Shown here: one piece after another, positions 20,487 to 28,167 of the stretch
Position numbering within the stretch: the stretch's first letter is position 1
Layout: every line of letters starts with the position of its first letter
Assembly (NCBI GenBank): GCA_013822425.1
Contig: PNKL01000023.1
Coordinates: forward strand, 1 to 35,659
Length of the DNA stretch: 35,659 nucleotides
Reading direction: 5' to 3'
From: Gemmatimonas sp.
GTDB taxonomy: Bacteria > Gemmatimonadota > Gemmatimonadetes > Gemmatimonadales > Gemmatimonadaceae
Position numbers and translations under genes: made by a program
Notes under the pieces: generated by a model
Told to the model about the DNA's origin: nothing
The model's input: only the letters and a program-made list of their open reading frames with translations
Database searches by the model: none

Positions 20487-20539
20487 AGAAACAACAGAGA
20501 AACAACAGAGAGACAACAGAGAAACAACAGAGAGACAAC
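20485..20539 (+). repeat. 11-nt tandem array (5 units) starting in the ALDH16 stop codon
   Basis: Five contiguous 11-base units run from 20485: AGAGAAACAAC, AGAGAAACAAC, AGAGAGACAAC, AGAGAAACAAC, AGAGAGACAAC. The first AG belongs to the TAG stop of ALDH16, and the array ends 13 bases before the thioesterase ATG. The same AGAGAGACAAC unit occurs in frame in mazG at 22700-22743, in both cases reading on the coding strand. Confidence 0.9.
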
Positions 20540-20552
20540 AGGGCATCCACCA

Positions 20553-21437
20553 ATGGGCGGCGCTGACGAGAATTCCGTGGTACACGAGTTGTTGGCGATG
20601 CTCGATCTCGAGCCGCTCGAGGTGAACATCTACCGCGGGCGCAACCGGGACATCGGGTCTGGCCGCGTCTTCGGCGGGCAGGTGTTTGCGCAATCGCTGG
20701 TGGCGGCGCAGCGCACCGTGGACGCCGGCCGGCACGCGCACTCTGTGCACGGCTACTTCTTGCGCGCCGGCGACCTGCAGACGCCGATCATCTTCTTCGT
20801 GGACCGGCCGCGCGACGGTGGCAGCTTCACGAGCCGCCGCGTCACGGCCATCCAGCACGGCGAGGCGATCTTCCACCTCTCGGCGTCGTTTCACGTGGAT
20901 GAGCCCGGACTTGAGCACCAGCTCGACATGCCGGATGTGCCCGCGCCGGAGTTGCTCGCGCCGGAACTCGACCTGATTCGCGAGATGGCCGACCGCATTC
21001 CGGAGCCGCTGCGGAGCGTGCTCACGCAGGACCGGCCCATCGACTTCCGGCCCGTGGCGCCGGTCGATCCGTTTGTGGCGGAGAAGCGCGCGCCCGTGCG
21101 GCAGGTCTGGTTCCGCGCGGTCTCGCGGCTGCCGGACGAGCGCATCATCCACCAGGCGGTGCTCGCGTATGCGTCCGACTACGGCCTGCTCCCCACGGCG
21201 CTGAATCCGCACGGCGTCTCGATGCGCGACCGCCGCCTGCAGATCGCGTCGCTCGACCATTCCCTCTGGCTGCACCGGCCCTTCCGCGCCGACGACTGGC
21301 TGCTCTACAGCATGGACAGTCCGGCAGCGGCGGGAGCGCGCGGCTTCACGCGCGGCACGGTCTTCAACCGCGCCGGCGAACTCGTGGCGTCGGTCGCGCA
21401 GGAAGGGCTGATTCGGATGCGCAGCGACGCGAAGTAG
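20553..21437 (+). CDS. tesB: Acyl-CoA thioesterase II (TesB family)
   Basis: The 294-residue product has the double hot-dog architecture of TesB, which hydrolyses acyl-CoA to free acid and CoA in the cytoplasm. Diagnostic blocks are GRVFGGQVFAQSLVAA at about 36-51, SVHGYFLRAGD, GGSFTSRRVTAIQHG, the second-domain LAYASDYGLLPTA with the catalytic-region Asp, SLDHSLWLHRPFRADDWLLY and the terminal GELVASVAQEGLIRM. Length matches the family. ATG 20553 has no clear ribosome-binding site, because the region upstream is the 11-nt array. The nearest upstream gene is ALDH16. The physiological substrate is not visible from sequence. Confidence 0.93.
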   Translation: MGGADENSVVHELLAMLDLEPLEVNIYRGRNRDIGSGRVFGGQVFAQSLVAAQRTVDAGRHAHSVHGYFLRAGDLQTPIIFFVDRPRDGGSFTSRRVTAIQHGEAIFHLSASFHVDEPGLEHQLDMPDVPAPELLAPELDLIREMADRIPEPLRSVLTQDRPIDFRPVAPVDPFVAEKRAPVRQVWFRAVSRLPDERIIHQAVLAYASDYGLLPTALNPHGVSMRDRRLQIASLDHSLWLHRPFRADDWLLYSMDSPAAAGARGFTRGTVFNRAGELVASVAQEGLIRMRSDAK

Positions 21438-21472
21438 CGCACGTCCGTGCGATTCCGGCGACCGGCTCCTTC

Positions 21473-21500
21473 TTGACACTTTCGCGTCGCGGCACATACC
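21473..21500 (+). promoter_or_regulatory. Putative sigma70-type promoter for the lipoprotein gene
   Basis: A perfect -35 hexamer TTGACA (21473-21478) is followed after 16 bases by CATACC (21495-21500), a weak -10. Transcription would start near 21507, about 25 bases before ATG 21531. Confidence 0.45.
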
Positions 21501-21530
21501 GTTTCTCCGTCCCCAAGATTGAGGAAACTC

Positions 21531-22007
21531 ATGCAGACGAAGCGGTTTTCACTCCGGTGGCTGGCTGTGGCGGTCGCAGTCGCCGCGACGACGGGCTGCG
21601 CCGCGAAGGCCCCCGTGCGTGTGGCGGCCATCGCATCGCTCCCCGCCGAGATCGTGGTGCGCGAGTGGCCCTACTGGGTCGACATCCCCATCCAAACCAC
21701 GAACGCGGACCGCGTCTGGCGCACGGTCATCGACGTCGTCGGCGAAAAGTCGGCGATCCGCATCATGGACAAGGAAGGCGGATACTTGCAGACGGAATGG
21801 CGCTCCAGCGACGTCCGGTTCGGGCAGTACCTGACGGAAGAGCGGATGACCATCCGCATCAAGACGTCCGAAGGGCGCATCCGCATGGGCATCGAGTCGC
21901 GGTATCGCGGCACGACCAACCTGACCGCGACACTCGTCAACACGGCCGAGGCGGGCTGGACGGCCGTCTATCGTGAACTGCAGCAGCGGCTGGAGAGTGG
22001 ATCATGA
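21531..22007 (+). CDS. Small lipoprotein of unknown function
   Basis: The 158-residue product has a lipoprotein signal: basic MQTKRFSLRW, a hydrophobic core, then TTGC with the lipidated Cys at about residue 24. The mature domain (for example VWRTVIDVVGEKSAIRIMD, GGYLQTEWRSSD, ERMTIRIKTSEGRIRMGIES) has the alpha-beta alternation seen in BamC-like or DUF4136-like outer-membrane lipoproteins, but I cannot assign a family. ATG 21531 is chosen because GAGG lies 6 bases upstream; TTG 21519 is in frame further up. The stop overlaps the next start (ATGA at 22004-22007), suggesting translational coupling to a 40-residue exported peptide. Confidence 0.8.
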   Translation: MQTKRFSLRWLAVAVAVAATTGCAAKAPVRVAAIASLPAEIVVREWPYWVDIPIQTTNADRVWRTVIDVVGEKSAIRIMDKEGGYLQTEWRSSDVRFGQYLTEERMTIRIKTSEGRIRMGIESRYRGTTNLTATLVNTAEAGWTAVYRELQQRLESGS

Positions 22008-22126
22008 TTCGCCGAATCGCGCGACTCGTCTTTCTCGCGTCGGCGACCGCCGGGGCGCAGGTGGCCGTCGGCGGACGCACCGCCGGGATGCCGCAGCCCG
22101 ACTTCAACGGACGCCCGACGTCATGA
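22004..22126 (+). CDS. 40-residue putative exported peptide
   Basis: A short frame begins at an ATGA overlap with the lipoprotein stop. It encodes MIRRIARLVFLASATAGAQ, a signal-peptide-like start with an A-Q end typical of exported proteins in this window, followed by only 21 residues rich in Gly, Pro and Asp. A hairpin begins 2 bases after the stop. It could be a real small secreted peptide or a degraded remnant of a longer exported protein. I found no similarity by memory. Confidence 0.4.
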   Translation: MIRRIARLVFLASATAGAQVAVGGRTAGMPQPDFNGRPTS

Positions 22127-22128
22127 AC

Positions 22129-22159
22129 GAGCGGCGCGCCCCATCGGGACGCGCCGCTC
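22129..22159. terminator. Hairpin between convergent genes
   Basis: A 10-bp stem GAGCGGCGCG (22129-22138) pairs with CGCGCCGCTC (22150-22159) around an 11-base loop. There is no T tract. Its position between the small peptide gene and the 3' end of mazG suggests a bidirectional terminator. Confidence 0.4.
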
Positions 22160-22192
22160 TGCCGTTCGGTCGGGGGCGGGGTCCCTCGGCGG

Positions 22193-23047
22193 CTATTCGC
22201 CCCGCTTGACCTCGTCCCACATCGCGTCGAGCGCCGCGAGCCCCGCCGTGCGGACGTCAACGCCGCGCTCGGCGGCCAGCCGCTCAATCGACTCGAACCG
22301 CTGCTGGAACTTGCCGTTCGCCTTGTCCAGCGCGAGCGCGGGGTGCACGCCGCACTTGCGGCACAGGTTGACCACCGCGAAGAGCAGGTCGCCCAGTTCC
22401 CCCTCCAGCGCCTCGTGGCGCGGGTCGCCGCTCGGCACGCCGTGCGTCGGGAAGTCGTGGCCGTCCCTCGCGATGAGCTCGGCAACCTCCGCCAGTTCCT
22501 CGCGCACCTTGTCCGACGGTCCCTGCGCGTCGGGCCAGTCGAACCCGACCCCCGCGGCCCGCTCCTGCAGCCGGTGTGCGCGATGCAGGCTCGGCAGCCC
22601 CTGCGGCAGCCCGTCAGCGAGCGACCTCCTCCCCCGCGACTTCATCTGCTCCCACGGCTCGCGTTGCGAGTCGTCCGCAACCCCGCTCCCAGGGGTACTG
22701 TTGTCTCTCTGTTGCCTCTCTGTTGTCTCTCTGTTGTCTCTCTGCTCGTAGAGCCATGGATGTCTCCTGGTCATCTTCGCCACCAACGATCCAGAAACGT
22801 CGCTGATATCGAACGCGCCTCGATCTTCCGCGATGATCGAATGGAAGAGCACCTGGAGCAGGACATCGCCGAGTTCGCTGCACATCGCCGCGTCGTCGCC
22901 AGCCAGCAGCGCGTCATCGAGCTCGTGCATTTCCTCGTTCAGGTACGGCCGCAGCGACGCGTGCGTCTGCGCCCGGTCCCACGCGTCGCGCGTGCGCAGG
23001 TCGCGCATGATGGCCAGCGCCTCATCCAGCGTTTTCTTTTCTTGCAT
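22193..23047 (-). CDS. mazG: Nucleoside triphosphate pyrophosphohydrolase MazG
   Basis: MazG hydrolyses (d)NTPs to NMPs and pyrophosphate. The 284-residue protein has two MazG domains: the first (about 12-98) has AWDRAQTHASLRPYLNEE and SELGDVLLQVLFHSIIAED; the second (about 165-265) has REELAEVAEL, EGELGDLLFAVVNLCRKCG and ANGKFQQRFESIE. The usual CPWD is DAWD here. In the interdomain loop, where homologues have a VFGD-type sequence before WEQMK, a stretch of about 15 residues (QRDNRETTERQQRDN) is encoded by an 11-nt tandem array. ATG 23047 is preceded by GAGGGGGG. It is divergent from alr. The domain calls are firm; the effect of the insert on activity is unknown. Confidence 0.93.
   Translation of the reverse strand: MQEKKTLDEALAIMRDLRTRDAWDRAQTHASLRPYLNEEMHELDDALLAGDDAAMCSELGDVLLQVLFHSIIAEDRGAFDISDVSGSLVAKMTRRHPWLYEQRDNRETTERQQRDNSTPGSGVADDSQREPWEQMKSRGRRSLADGLPQGLPSLHRAHRLQERAAGVGFDWPDAQGPSDKVREELAEVAELIARDGHDFPTHGVPSGDPRHEALEGELGDLLFAVVNLCRKCGVHPALALDKANGKFQQRFESIERLAAERGVDVRTAGLAALDAMWDEVKRGE
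22700..22743 (-). repeat. 11-nt tandem array (4 units) in frame inside mazG
   Basis: Read on the coding (minus) strand, the units are AGAGAGACAAC, AGAGAGACAAC, AGAGAGGCAAC and AGAGAGACAAC, contiguous without gaps. Since 11 is not a multiple of 3, the peptide repeats only every 11 residues. The unit is the same as in the array behind ALDH16 (20485-20539). Confidence 0.9.
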
Positions 23048-23082
23048 CGCCCCCCTCACGGCCGCTAACTTAATAGGCTGCA

Positions 23083-24183
23083 ATGACCACGAAATCTACA
23101 GCGACGGAAGCGACGCGCGCCTGGGTTGATGTGGACCTCGGCGCGCTGGTGCGCAATGGGGCCGCGCTGCAGCGGTACGCCGGCGTGCCGCTGGTCCCCA
23201 TGGTGAAGGCCGATGCCTACGGGCTCGGTGCCGTGGCGTGCGCGCGCGCCCTCGAGCGGCTCAACCCGCACGGCTTTGGCGTCGCGACGGTGCGTGAGGT
23301 GGAGGAACTGCGCGCCGCCGGCATCGAGCGGCGCATCTACGTCTTCTCTCCGCTCCTGCCGGGCGATTTCGCGGCCGCCCGCGCTGCCCGCGCCATTCCC
23401 ACGTTCGGCGATCCGGCCGCCATCGCCGCCTGGGTGCAGAGTGGCGGCGGTACGTGGCATCTCGCCATCGAGACGGGCATGCACCGCGCCGGACTCCGTT
23501 GGGACGCCATCGGCGAGGTCGCCGACCTCGTGCGCGCGCATCCCCCGGAAGGAGCATTCACGCACTTCTATTCGGCGGAGCGTAACGACGGCTCCTGGGA
23601 GGCGCAGGAAGCGCGGTTCCGGGAGGCGCTGTCGGCGCTTCCGGCCAGGCCGCCGCTCCTCCACACCCAGAACAGCGGCGGCATTGTGCGGCGGACGCCG
23701 TCGCCGTGGAGCTTCGTTCGTCCCGGGGTTTTCCTGTACGGCGTCGGCTCGGGCGAACGAGCCGCGCTGACGCCGGAACCGGTGGTGCACGTGCGCGCCC
23801 GCGTGCTCGAGCTCCACGACCTCAACGACGGCGACACCGTGAGCTACCTGGCCACTTGGCGCTCCGTCGGCCCGCGTCGCGTGGCGACGCTCGGCATCGG
23901 CTATGCCGACGGATACCGGCGCGCGCTCGGCAACCGCGGTCCGGCCCTGCTGCATGGAACGCGCACCACGGTGGCCGGCGTCGTCACGATGGACATGACC
24001 ATGCTCGACGTGACGGACGTGCCCTGCCGGGTGAATGACGTCGTCACCCTGATCGGCCGCGACGGGGCCGGGCTGATCACCGTGGAGGACGTGGCCATCA
24101 TCGCCGACTTCATGTCGCCCTACGAGGTGCTCACCGGCCTGCGGCAGCGCCTCCCGCGGCTGCACCGGGAGTCGGTAGGATGA
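23083..24183 (+). CDS. alr: Alanine racemase
   Basis: Alr interconverts L- and D-alanine for peptidoglycan synthesis using PLP. The 366-residue protein has Lys42 in MVKADAYGLGA as the PLP Schiff base and the second catalytic Tyr274 in LGIGYADGYRR. The N-terminal TIM barrel and C-terminal beta domain (with MDMTMLDVTDVP and LIGRDG) are both complete. ATG 23083 lies only 35 bp from the mazG start, so the two genes share a short divergent control region. Its stop overlaps the deoB start by four bases (ATGA), and it is the first gene of a six-gene run. Confidence 0.96.
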   Translation: MTTKSTATEATRAWVDVDLGALVRNGAALQRYAGVPLVPMVKADAYGLGAVACARALERLNPHGFGVATVREVEELRAAGIERRIYVFSPLLPGDFAAARAARAIPTFGDPAAIAAWVQSGGGTWHLAIETGMHRAGLRWDAIGEVADLVRAHPPEGAFTHFYSAERNDGSWEAQEARFREALSALPARPPLLHTQNSGGIVRRTPSPWSFVRPGVFLYGVGSGERAALTPEPVVHVRARVLELHDLNDGDTVSYLATWRSVGPRRVATLGIGYADGYRRALGNRGPALLHGTRTTVAGVVTMDMTMLDVTDVPCRVNDVVTLIGRDGAGLITVEDVAIIADFMSPYEVLTGLRQRLPRLHRESVG

Positions 24184-25343
24184 GCCGTCGCGCCTGCATA
24201 ATCGTGCTCGACGGCGTCGGGATCGGCGAGGCCGCCGATGCCGATGAGTACGGCGACCAGGGATCGCACACGCTCGCCAACACGGCGCGCGCCGTGGGCG
24301 GCTACGAACTCCCCCACCTTCAGCGGGCGGGGCTCGGCAACCTGGCGTCCATCGCCGGCCTAACCGCCGAGGCGAGCCCGACCGCGGCCCACGGCGTGCT
24401 GTGCCCGAAGTCCAAGGGGAAGGATAGCACCACCGGCCACTGGGAGCTCGCCGGCGTGCACCTCGCGAAGCCGTTTCCGACCTACCCCGATGGGTTTCCA
24501 CGCCAGGTGATTGACGAGTTCACGCGTCGCACTGGTCGCGCCTGCATCGGGAACGTGGTGGGAAGCGGAACGGGTGTGCTCGACCAGTTCGGCGCGGAGC
24601 ATGTGCGCACGGGGGCGTGGATCATCTACACGTCCGCCGACTCGGTCTTTCAGGTGGCGGCGCACGAAGACGTGGTCCCCCTCGCCGAGCTCCACGCCGC
24701 GTGCCAGACGGCGCGCGAGATGCTGCTCCCGCCGCACAACGTGTCGCGAGTGATCGCGCGTCCATTCGAGGGCGTGGAGGGCGCCTGGGAGCGCACCAAG
24801 AACCGGCGCGATTTCTCGGTCGAGTCGCCCGACGAGACCCTCCTCGACGCACTGGCGGCCGCAGGCATTGCGCGGACCGGGGTGGGGAAGGTGGACGACC
24901 TCTTCGCCCGCCGCGGCCTGGAGGGGGGGCACACCGGGTCCAACGCGGAGGGAATTCGCCGAATTGCGGATTGGATTGCCCGGGGTGATGGGTTCTGCTT
25001 CGCCAACCTTGTAGATTTCGACCAGGCTTTCGGGCACCGAAACGATGCTGCGGGGTTCTATGGGGCGCTGCGCGAGTTCGACGCGGCCCTGCCAGACCTG
25101 TTGCACCACTTACGCGAGGATGACCTGCTGTTTGTGACCGCTGACCATGGCAACGATCCGACGACGCCCTCCACCGACCACGCCCGGGAGAATGTTCCCG
25201 TGCTGGTGTTCGGCCGGCGGGTGCGTCCGGTCGCGATCGGCCGGCGGCCCACCTTCTCCGACTTGGGCGCAACGGTCGCCGAGTGGATGGGGCTCGCGTT
25301 CCGCGGGCAGGGCACCTCGTTTCTTCCGTTGATAGTCTCCTGA
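24180..25343 (+). CDS. deoB: Phosphopentomutase
   Basis: DeoB converts (deoxy)ribose 1-phosphate to the 5-phosphate, feeding DeoC. The 387-residue alkaline-phosphatase-superfamily protein has metal-site Asp11 in LDGVGIGE, the phosphorylated Thr85 in KDSTTGHWE, DFDQAFGHRND, TADHGNDP and the STDHARE metal ligands. Numbering of Thr85 matches the well-studied Bacillus enzyme. The start ATG overlaps the alr stop (ATGA) and the TGA stop overlaps the cdd start (TGATG), so translation is probably coupled through the operon. Confidence 0.96.
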   Translation: MSRRACIIVLDGVGIGEAADADEYGDQGSHTLANTARAVGGYELPHLQRAGLGNLASIAGLTAEASPTAAHGVLCPKSKGKDSTTGHWELAGVHLAKPFPTYPDGFPRQVIDEFTRRTGRACIGNVVGSGTGVLDQFGAEHVRTGAWIIYTSADSVFQVAAHEDVVPLAELHAACQTAREMLLPPHNVSRVIARPFEGVEGAWERTKNRRDFSVESPDETLLDALAAAGIARTGVGKVDDLFARRGLEGGHTGSNAEGIRRIADWIARGDGFCFANLVDFDQAFGHRNDAAGFYGALREFDAALPDLLHHLREDDLLFVTADHGNDPTTPSTDHARENVPVLVFGRRVRPVAIGRRPTFSDLGATVAEWMGLAFRGQGTSFLPLIVS

Positions 25344-25753
25344 TGGCCGACGCCTCGACGCTGGCCGCGCTGCGCGCGGCCGCCTTTGCTGCAATGGACA
25401 ACGCGTACGCGCCCTACTCGAGATTCCGGGTGGGGGCGGCGCTGCTGACACCTGACGGTCAGATCGTTGCCGGGTGCAACGTCGAGAACTCGGCGTACCC
25501 GGCGGGTTCGTGCGCCGAGCGGGTGGCGGTGGGCGCGGCCGTGGCGCGCGGCCTGCAGTCGTTCACGCACGTGGTGGTGGCCACGGCGGCCGAAACGCCT
25601 ACGCCGCCATGTGGCATCTGTCGCCAGGTGCTGCAGGAGTTCGCGCCCGGCTGCCGCGTTATCAGCGTGACCCGCGGTGGCGCGGAAGCCCAGTGGGATC
25701 TCGCCGAGCTGCTGCCAAGTCCCTTCATGCCTTCGTCACTGCGACGCGAATGA
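25343..25753 (+). CDS. cdd: Cytidine deaminase
   Basis: Cdd deaminates cytidine and deoxycytidine to uridine and deoxyuridine. The 136-residue protein matches the short tetrameric class. Zinc ligands are Cys57 in GSCAER and Cys90/Cys93 in PCGICRQ, with Glu59 as proton shuttle; the substrate-binding CNVENSAYPAG precedes them. It starts at ATG 25343, overlapping the deoB stop, and its TGA overlaps the ATG of the next gene. The C-terminal tail after ELLPSPF is short and Arg/Ser-rich. Confidence 0.96.
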   Translation: MADASTLAALRAAAFAAMDNAYAPYSRFRVGAALLTPDGQIVAGCNVENSAYPAGSCAERVAVGAAVARGLQSFTHVVVATAAETPTPPCGICRQVLQEFAPGCRVISVTRGGAEAQWDLAELLPSPFMPSSLRRE

Positions 25754-27036
25754 TGAAATTCCCCCTTCGTCGCGCGTGGCGCATGGGCCTCGTGGCAGCC
25801 GCCGCGGCGTCCCTCGGCGCGTGCAAAGAGCAGCTCGACGCCGGCAGCGCCTGCCCGTCGCTCTGCCCCGGACTGTCGGTGCCGATCAAGGACACCGTGC
25901 TCTCGCCGGTGCTCGAGTTTGACACGACGCTCGTCGGTTATCCGTCCATCGGCACGGAGCAAGGCATTCCGCTGGCGTCGCGCGGGGACACCCTCGATGT
26001 GCGGGGGGTCATTCGGTTCGACTCGCTCCAGCGCCGCTTCGCACCCCCGGGTGATACGCTGCGGCCCGTGACGCGGGTGGACAGCGCCTTCGTGCGGATG
26101 CGCCTCAACCTCACGCAGAGCCGGCTCCCCGCCTCGGTCACGTTCGAGCTCTACGACGTGGATACGATCGCCGACGACGGCAACACCGCGGCCGTGCTTG
26201 CGCTGTTCCGGCCGGGGCGGCTGATCACGTCGCGCACGCTCGCGCGTGCGGAGATCACCGACTCGCTGCGTTTCCCGTTGTCCACGGCGTGGCTGCTGCA
26301 GAAGATTCAGTCGGGCGCCAACCTGCGCGTCGGCCTGCGGCTCGCCGGGACCGGACCGGTTTCGCTGCGGGTCCACTCGGTAGAGACCGGGCTCGCGGCC
26401 GAGGTGCGCTACCACGTGTCGCCCGACACCGCGGTGCGTCAGGTTGTGGTGTCGCCGTATTCGAAGACGCCGGTCGAGCCGCCGGCGCTGGCCAACGACT
26501 TCCGCGACTATGCAGTGGTGGCGCGCAATGCGCTGCCGCAGGCCGGTGCGCTGGCGTTCTCAACGGGCGGCGTCCCCGCGCGCCGGGCGTACCTGCGCTT
26601 CAACGTGCCCCAGTGGCTGCTGGATTCCACGACGATCGTGCGGGCCACGCTGCTGCTCACGCAGGCGCCGCAGCGCGGCTTCGACGAGGCTGACTCCGTG
26701 ACGGTTGTCGGTCAGGCCGTCGCGGCCACGAAGCTGATTCGCGACCTGTACCGGTCGTCCCAGATCCTGATTCCGGCGGGGTTGTTCATCGCCGACTCGA
26801 TTCGCGTGGCGCCGGCCGACAGCGGGGTGCGCTTGCTCGAGATGAACGGCTTGCTGCGCGTCTGGAAGTCGTCCACCGCCGTCACGGAGGCGCCGCAGCG
26901 CGCGATTGTGCTGCTGCAGAAGGAGGAGGGACTGCACGGCGCCGAGGTGCGGTTCTTCAACGCGCGATCGCCGGCGTCCGTTCGGCCGAGGCTGCGCGTG
27001 AGCTATATCCCCCGCGTCAACTTCGGAGTGCCCTGA
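25750..27036 (+). CDS. Lipoprotein with DNRLRE-like beta modules, unknown function
   Basis: I cannot assign a specific function. The 428-residue product has a lipoprotein signal: MMKFPLRRAWRM, a hydrophobic stretch, then LGAC. The rest looks like two related beta-sandwich modules, each with a segment of the type xFVRMRLNL or AYLRFNVPQWLLD followed by TLLLTQAP-like strands, resembling DNRLRE-type modules. Two closely spaced Cys pairs occur just after the lipobox (SACPSLCPG). ATG 25750 overlaps the cdd stop, and an in-frame ATG follows immediately. Its stop overlaps the start of the outer-membrane-like gene (TGATG), so the two exported proteins are probably made together and may interact (inference). 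Confidence 0.78.
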   Translation: MMKFPLRRAWRMGLVAAAAASLGACKEQLDAGSACPSLCPGLSVPIKDTVLSPVLEFDTTLVGYPSIGTEQGIPLASRGDTLDVRGVIRFDSLQRRFAPPGDTLRPVTRVDSAFVRMRLNLTQSRLPASVTFELYDVDTIADDGNTAAVLALFRPGRLITSRTLARAEITDSLRFPLSTAWLLQKIQSGANLRVGLRLAGTGPVSLRVHSVETGLAAEVRYHVSPDTAVRQVVVSPYSKTPVEPPALANDFRDYAVVARNALPQAGALAFSTGGVPARRAYLRFNVPQWLLDSTTIVRATLLLTQAPQRGFDEADSVTVVGQAVAATKLIRDLYRSSQILIPAGLFIADSIRVAPADSGVRLLEMNGLLRVWKSSTAVTEAPQRAIVLLQKEEGLHGAEVRFFNARSPASVRPRLRVSYIPRVNFGVP

Positions 27037-28163
27037 TGCGTCGCTTCTTCGGCTCGGTCCTCCTGGCCGCCGCGTCCGCCGCGCCGCTCGCGGCGCAGGG
27101 CGCGCTCAGCCTTCAGGGCTTCGGATACCCGACAGGGCAGTACAGCACGCGCGCGTCGGGGGCGGGCGGTGCGCTCGGGGAGACGGATCCCGGTTCGCCC
27201 ATCAATCCCGGCGCGCTGCCGGGGGCTGGGCGGTCACTCTTCAGCTTCCAGATGGATCCCGAGTTCCGCCAAGTAACGGTGAATGGCCGGGCCGTGAACA
27301 CGACGACGGCGCGCTTTCCCGTGATCAGCGTCGGCACGCGGGCGGGCACGCGCGGCTTCCTCGGCGTCTCCTTCGCCACCCTGCTCGACCGGACCTGGGA
27401 CGCCGCCTACTCGGACAGCGTGACGGTGGGCGGCGATCGCGTCGCCTCGAGAGTGGCGACGACGGTGCGCGGCGCCATCAGTGATGCGCGGATCGCGTAT
27501 GCGTGGCAGTTCCACGAGCGCCTGCAGGCAGGCGTCGCATTCCACGCCCTCACCGGCGCCAATCGCATGCGCCTGTCGCGCACCTTTACGGACAGCGTCA
27601 AGTTCGGCTCGCTCTCGCAGGAGACGACGCTGTCGTACGCTGGGTCGGCCGTGTCGGCCGGCCTCGTCTCGCGCGCGCTGCCACACCTGTATGTCGCCGC
27701 GTCGGCGCGCCTGGGCGGAGTCATGCGCACGCGCTATGACGATTCGCTGGCCACCCGAGGCAACGCGCCCAACCGCTACGGTGCCTCGCTGACGTACGAC
27801 GGCATCCCCGGCTCGACGCTCCTGCTGCGCCTCAACCACGAGCAGTGGTCGCGCATGCGCTCGCTCGGCCAGGCCGCGCTCGAGGTGCGCGATGCCACCG
27901 AACTCGCGTTCGGCGCGGAGATCGCGGGGCCGAAGCTGCAGGGGACGCCGTCGCAGTTTCGCCTGGGCGCGCGGACGCGCGGACTGCCGTTCGGATGGAA
28001 CGGCTACGCGGTCACCGAGCAGGTCCTGGCCATCGGCGGCGGCGCGACGTTCGCGCGCGGCTGGGCCGGAATCGACGTCAGCCTCCAGCGCGCGCTGCGC
28101 AAGGGCGGCGGCCTGAGCGAGAAGGGGACGATTCTCAGCGTCGGGCTCACCGTCCGGCCGTAG
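27036..28163 (+). CDS. Outer-membrane beta-barrel-like protein
   Basis: The 375-residue product starts with MRRFFGSVLLAAASAAPLAAQ, a signal peptide ending A-Q. The mature part is rich in Gly and in alternating polar/apolar stretches such as RLGGVMRTRY and GAEIAGPKLQG, ending in GLTVRP. An early GALGETDPGSPINPGAL segment and the later LRLNHEQWSRM strand recall FadL/PorV-like barrels, where a plug-like N-terminus precedes the barrel. The assignment is tentative. It is translationally linked to the upstream lipoprotein and lies 4 bp before the receiver-kinase gene. Confidence 0.7.
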   Translation: MRRFFGSVLLAAASAAPLAAQGALSLQGFGYPTGQYSTRASGAGGALGETDPGSPINPGALPGAGRSLFSFQMDPEFRQVTVNGRAVNTTTARFPVISVGTRAGTRGFLGVSFATLLDRTWDAAYSDSVTVGGDRVASRVATTVRGAISDARIAYAWQFHERLQAGVAFHALTGANRMRLSRTFTDSVKFGSLSQETTLSYAGSAVSAGLVSRALPHLYVAASARLGGVMRTRYDDSLATRGNAPNRYGASLTYDGIPGSTLLLRLNHEQWSRMRSLGQAALEVRDATELAFGAEIAGPKLQGTPSQFRLGARTRGLPFGWNGYAVTEQVLAIGGGATFARGWAGIDVSLQRALRKGGGLSEKGTILSVGLTVRP

Positions 28164-28167
28164 CGTC

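Noticed and set aside
20485-20539. CRISPR array
   Set aside because: Units are 11 nt and contiguous, with no spacers, and no cas gene is present. The same holds for the 7-, 10- and 13-nt arrays.
18051-21497. A 1148-codon open frame on the minus strand opposite ALDH16 and the thioesterase
   Set aside because: It covers two clearly recognised plus-strand genes, has no motifs and has His/Arg/Asp-rich shadow composition.
25474-25749. Upstream extension of the lipoprotein frame into cdd
   Set aside because: It overlaps the well-defined cdd gene, and the lipoprotein signal starts at 25750.
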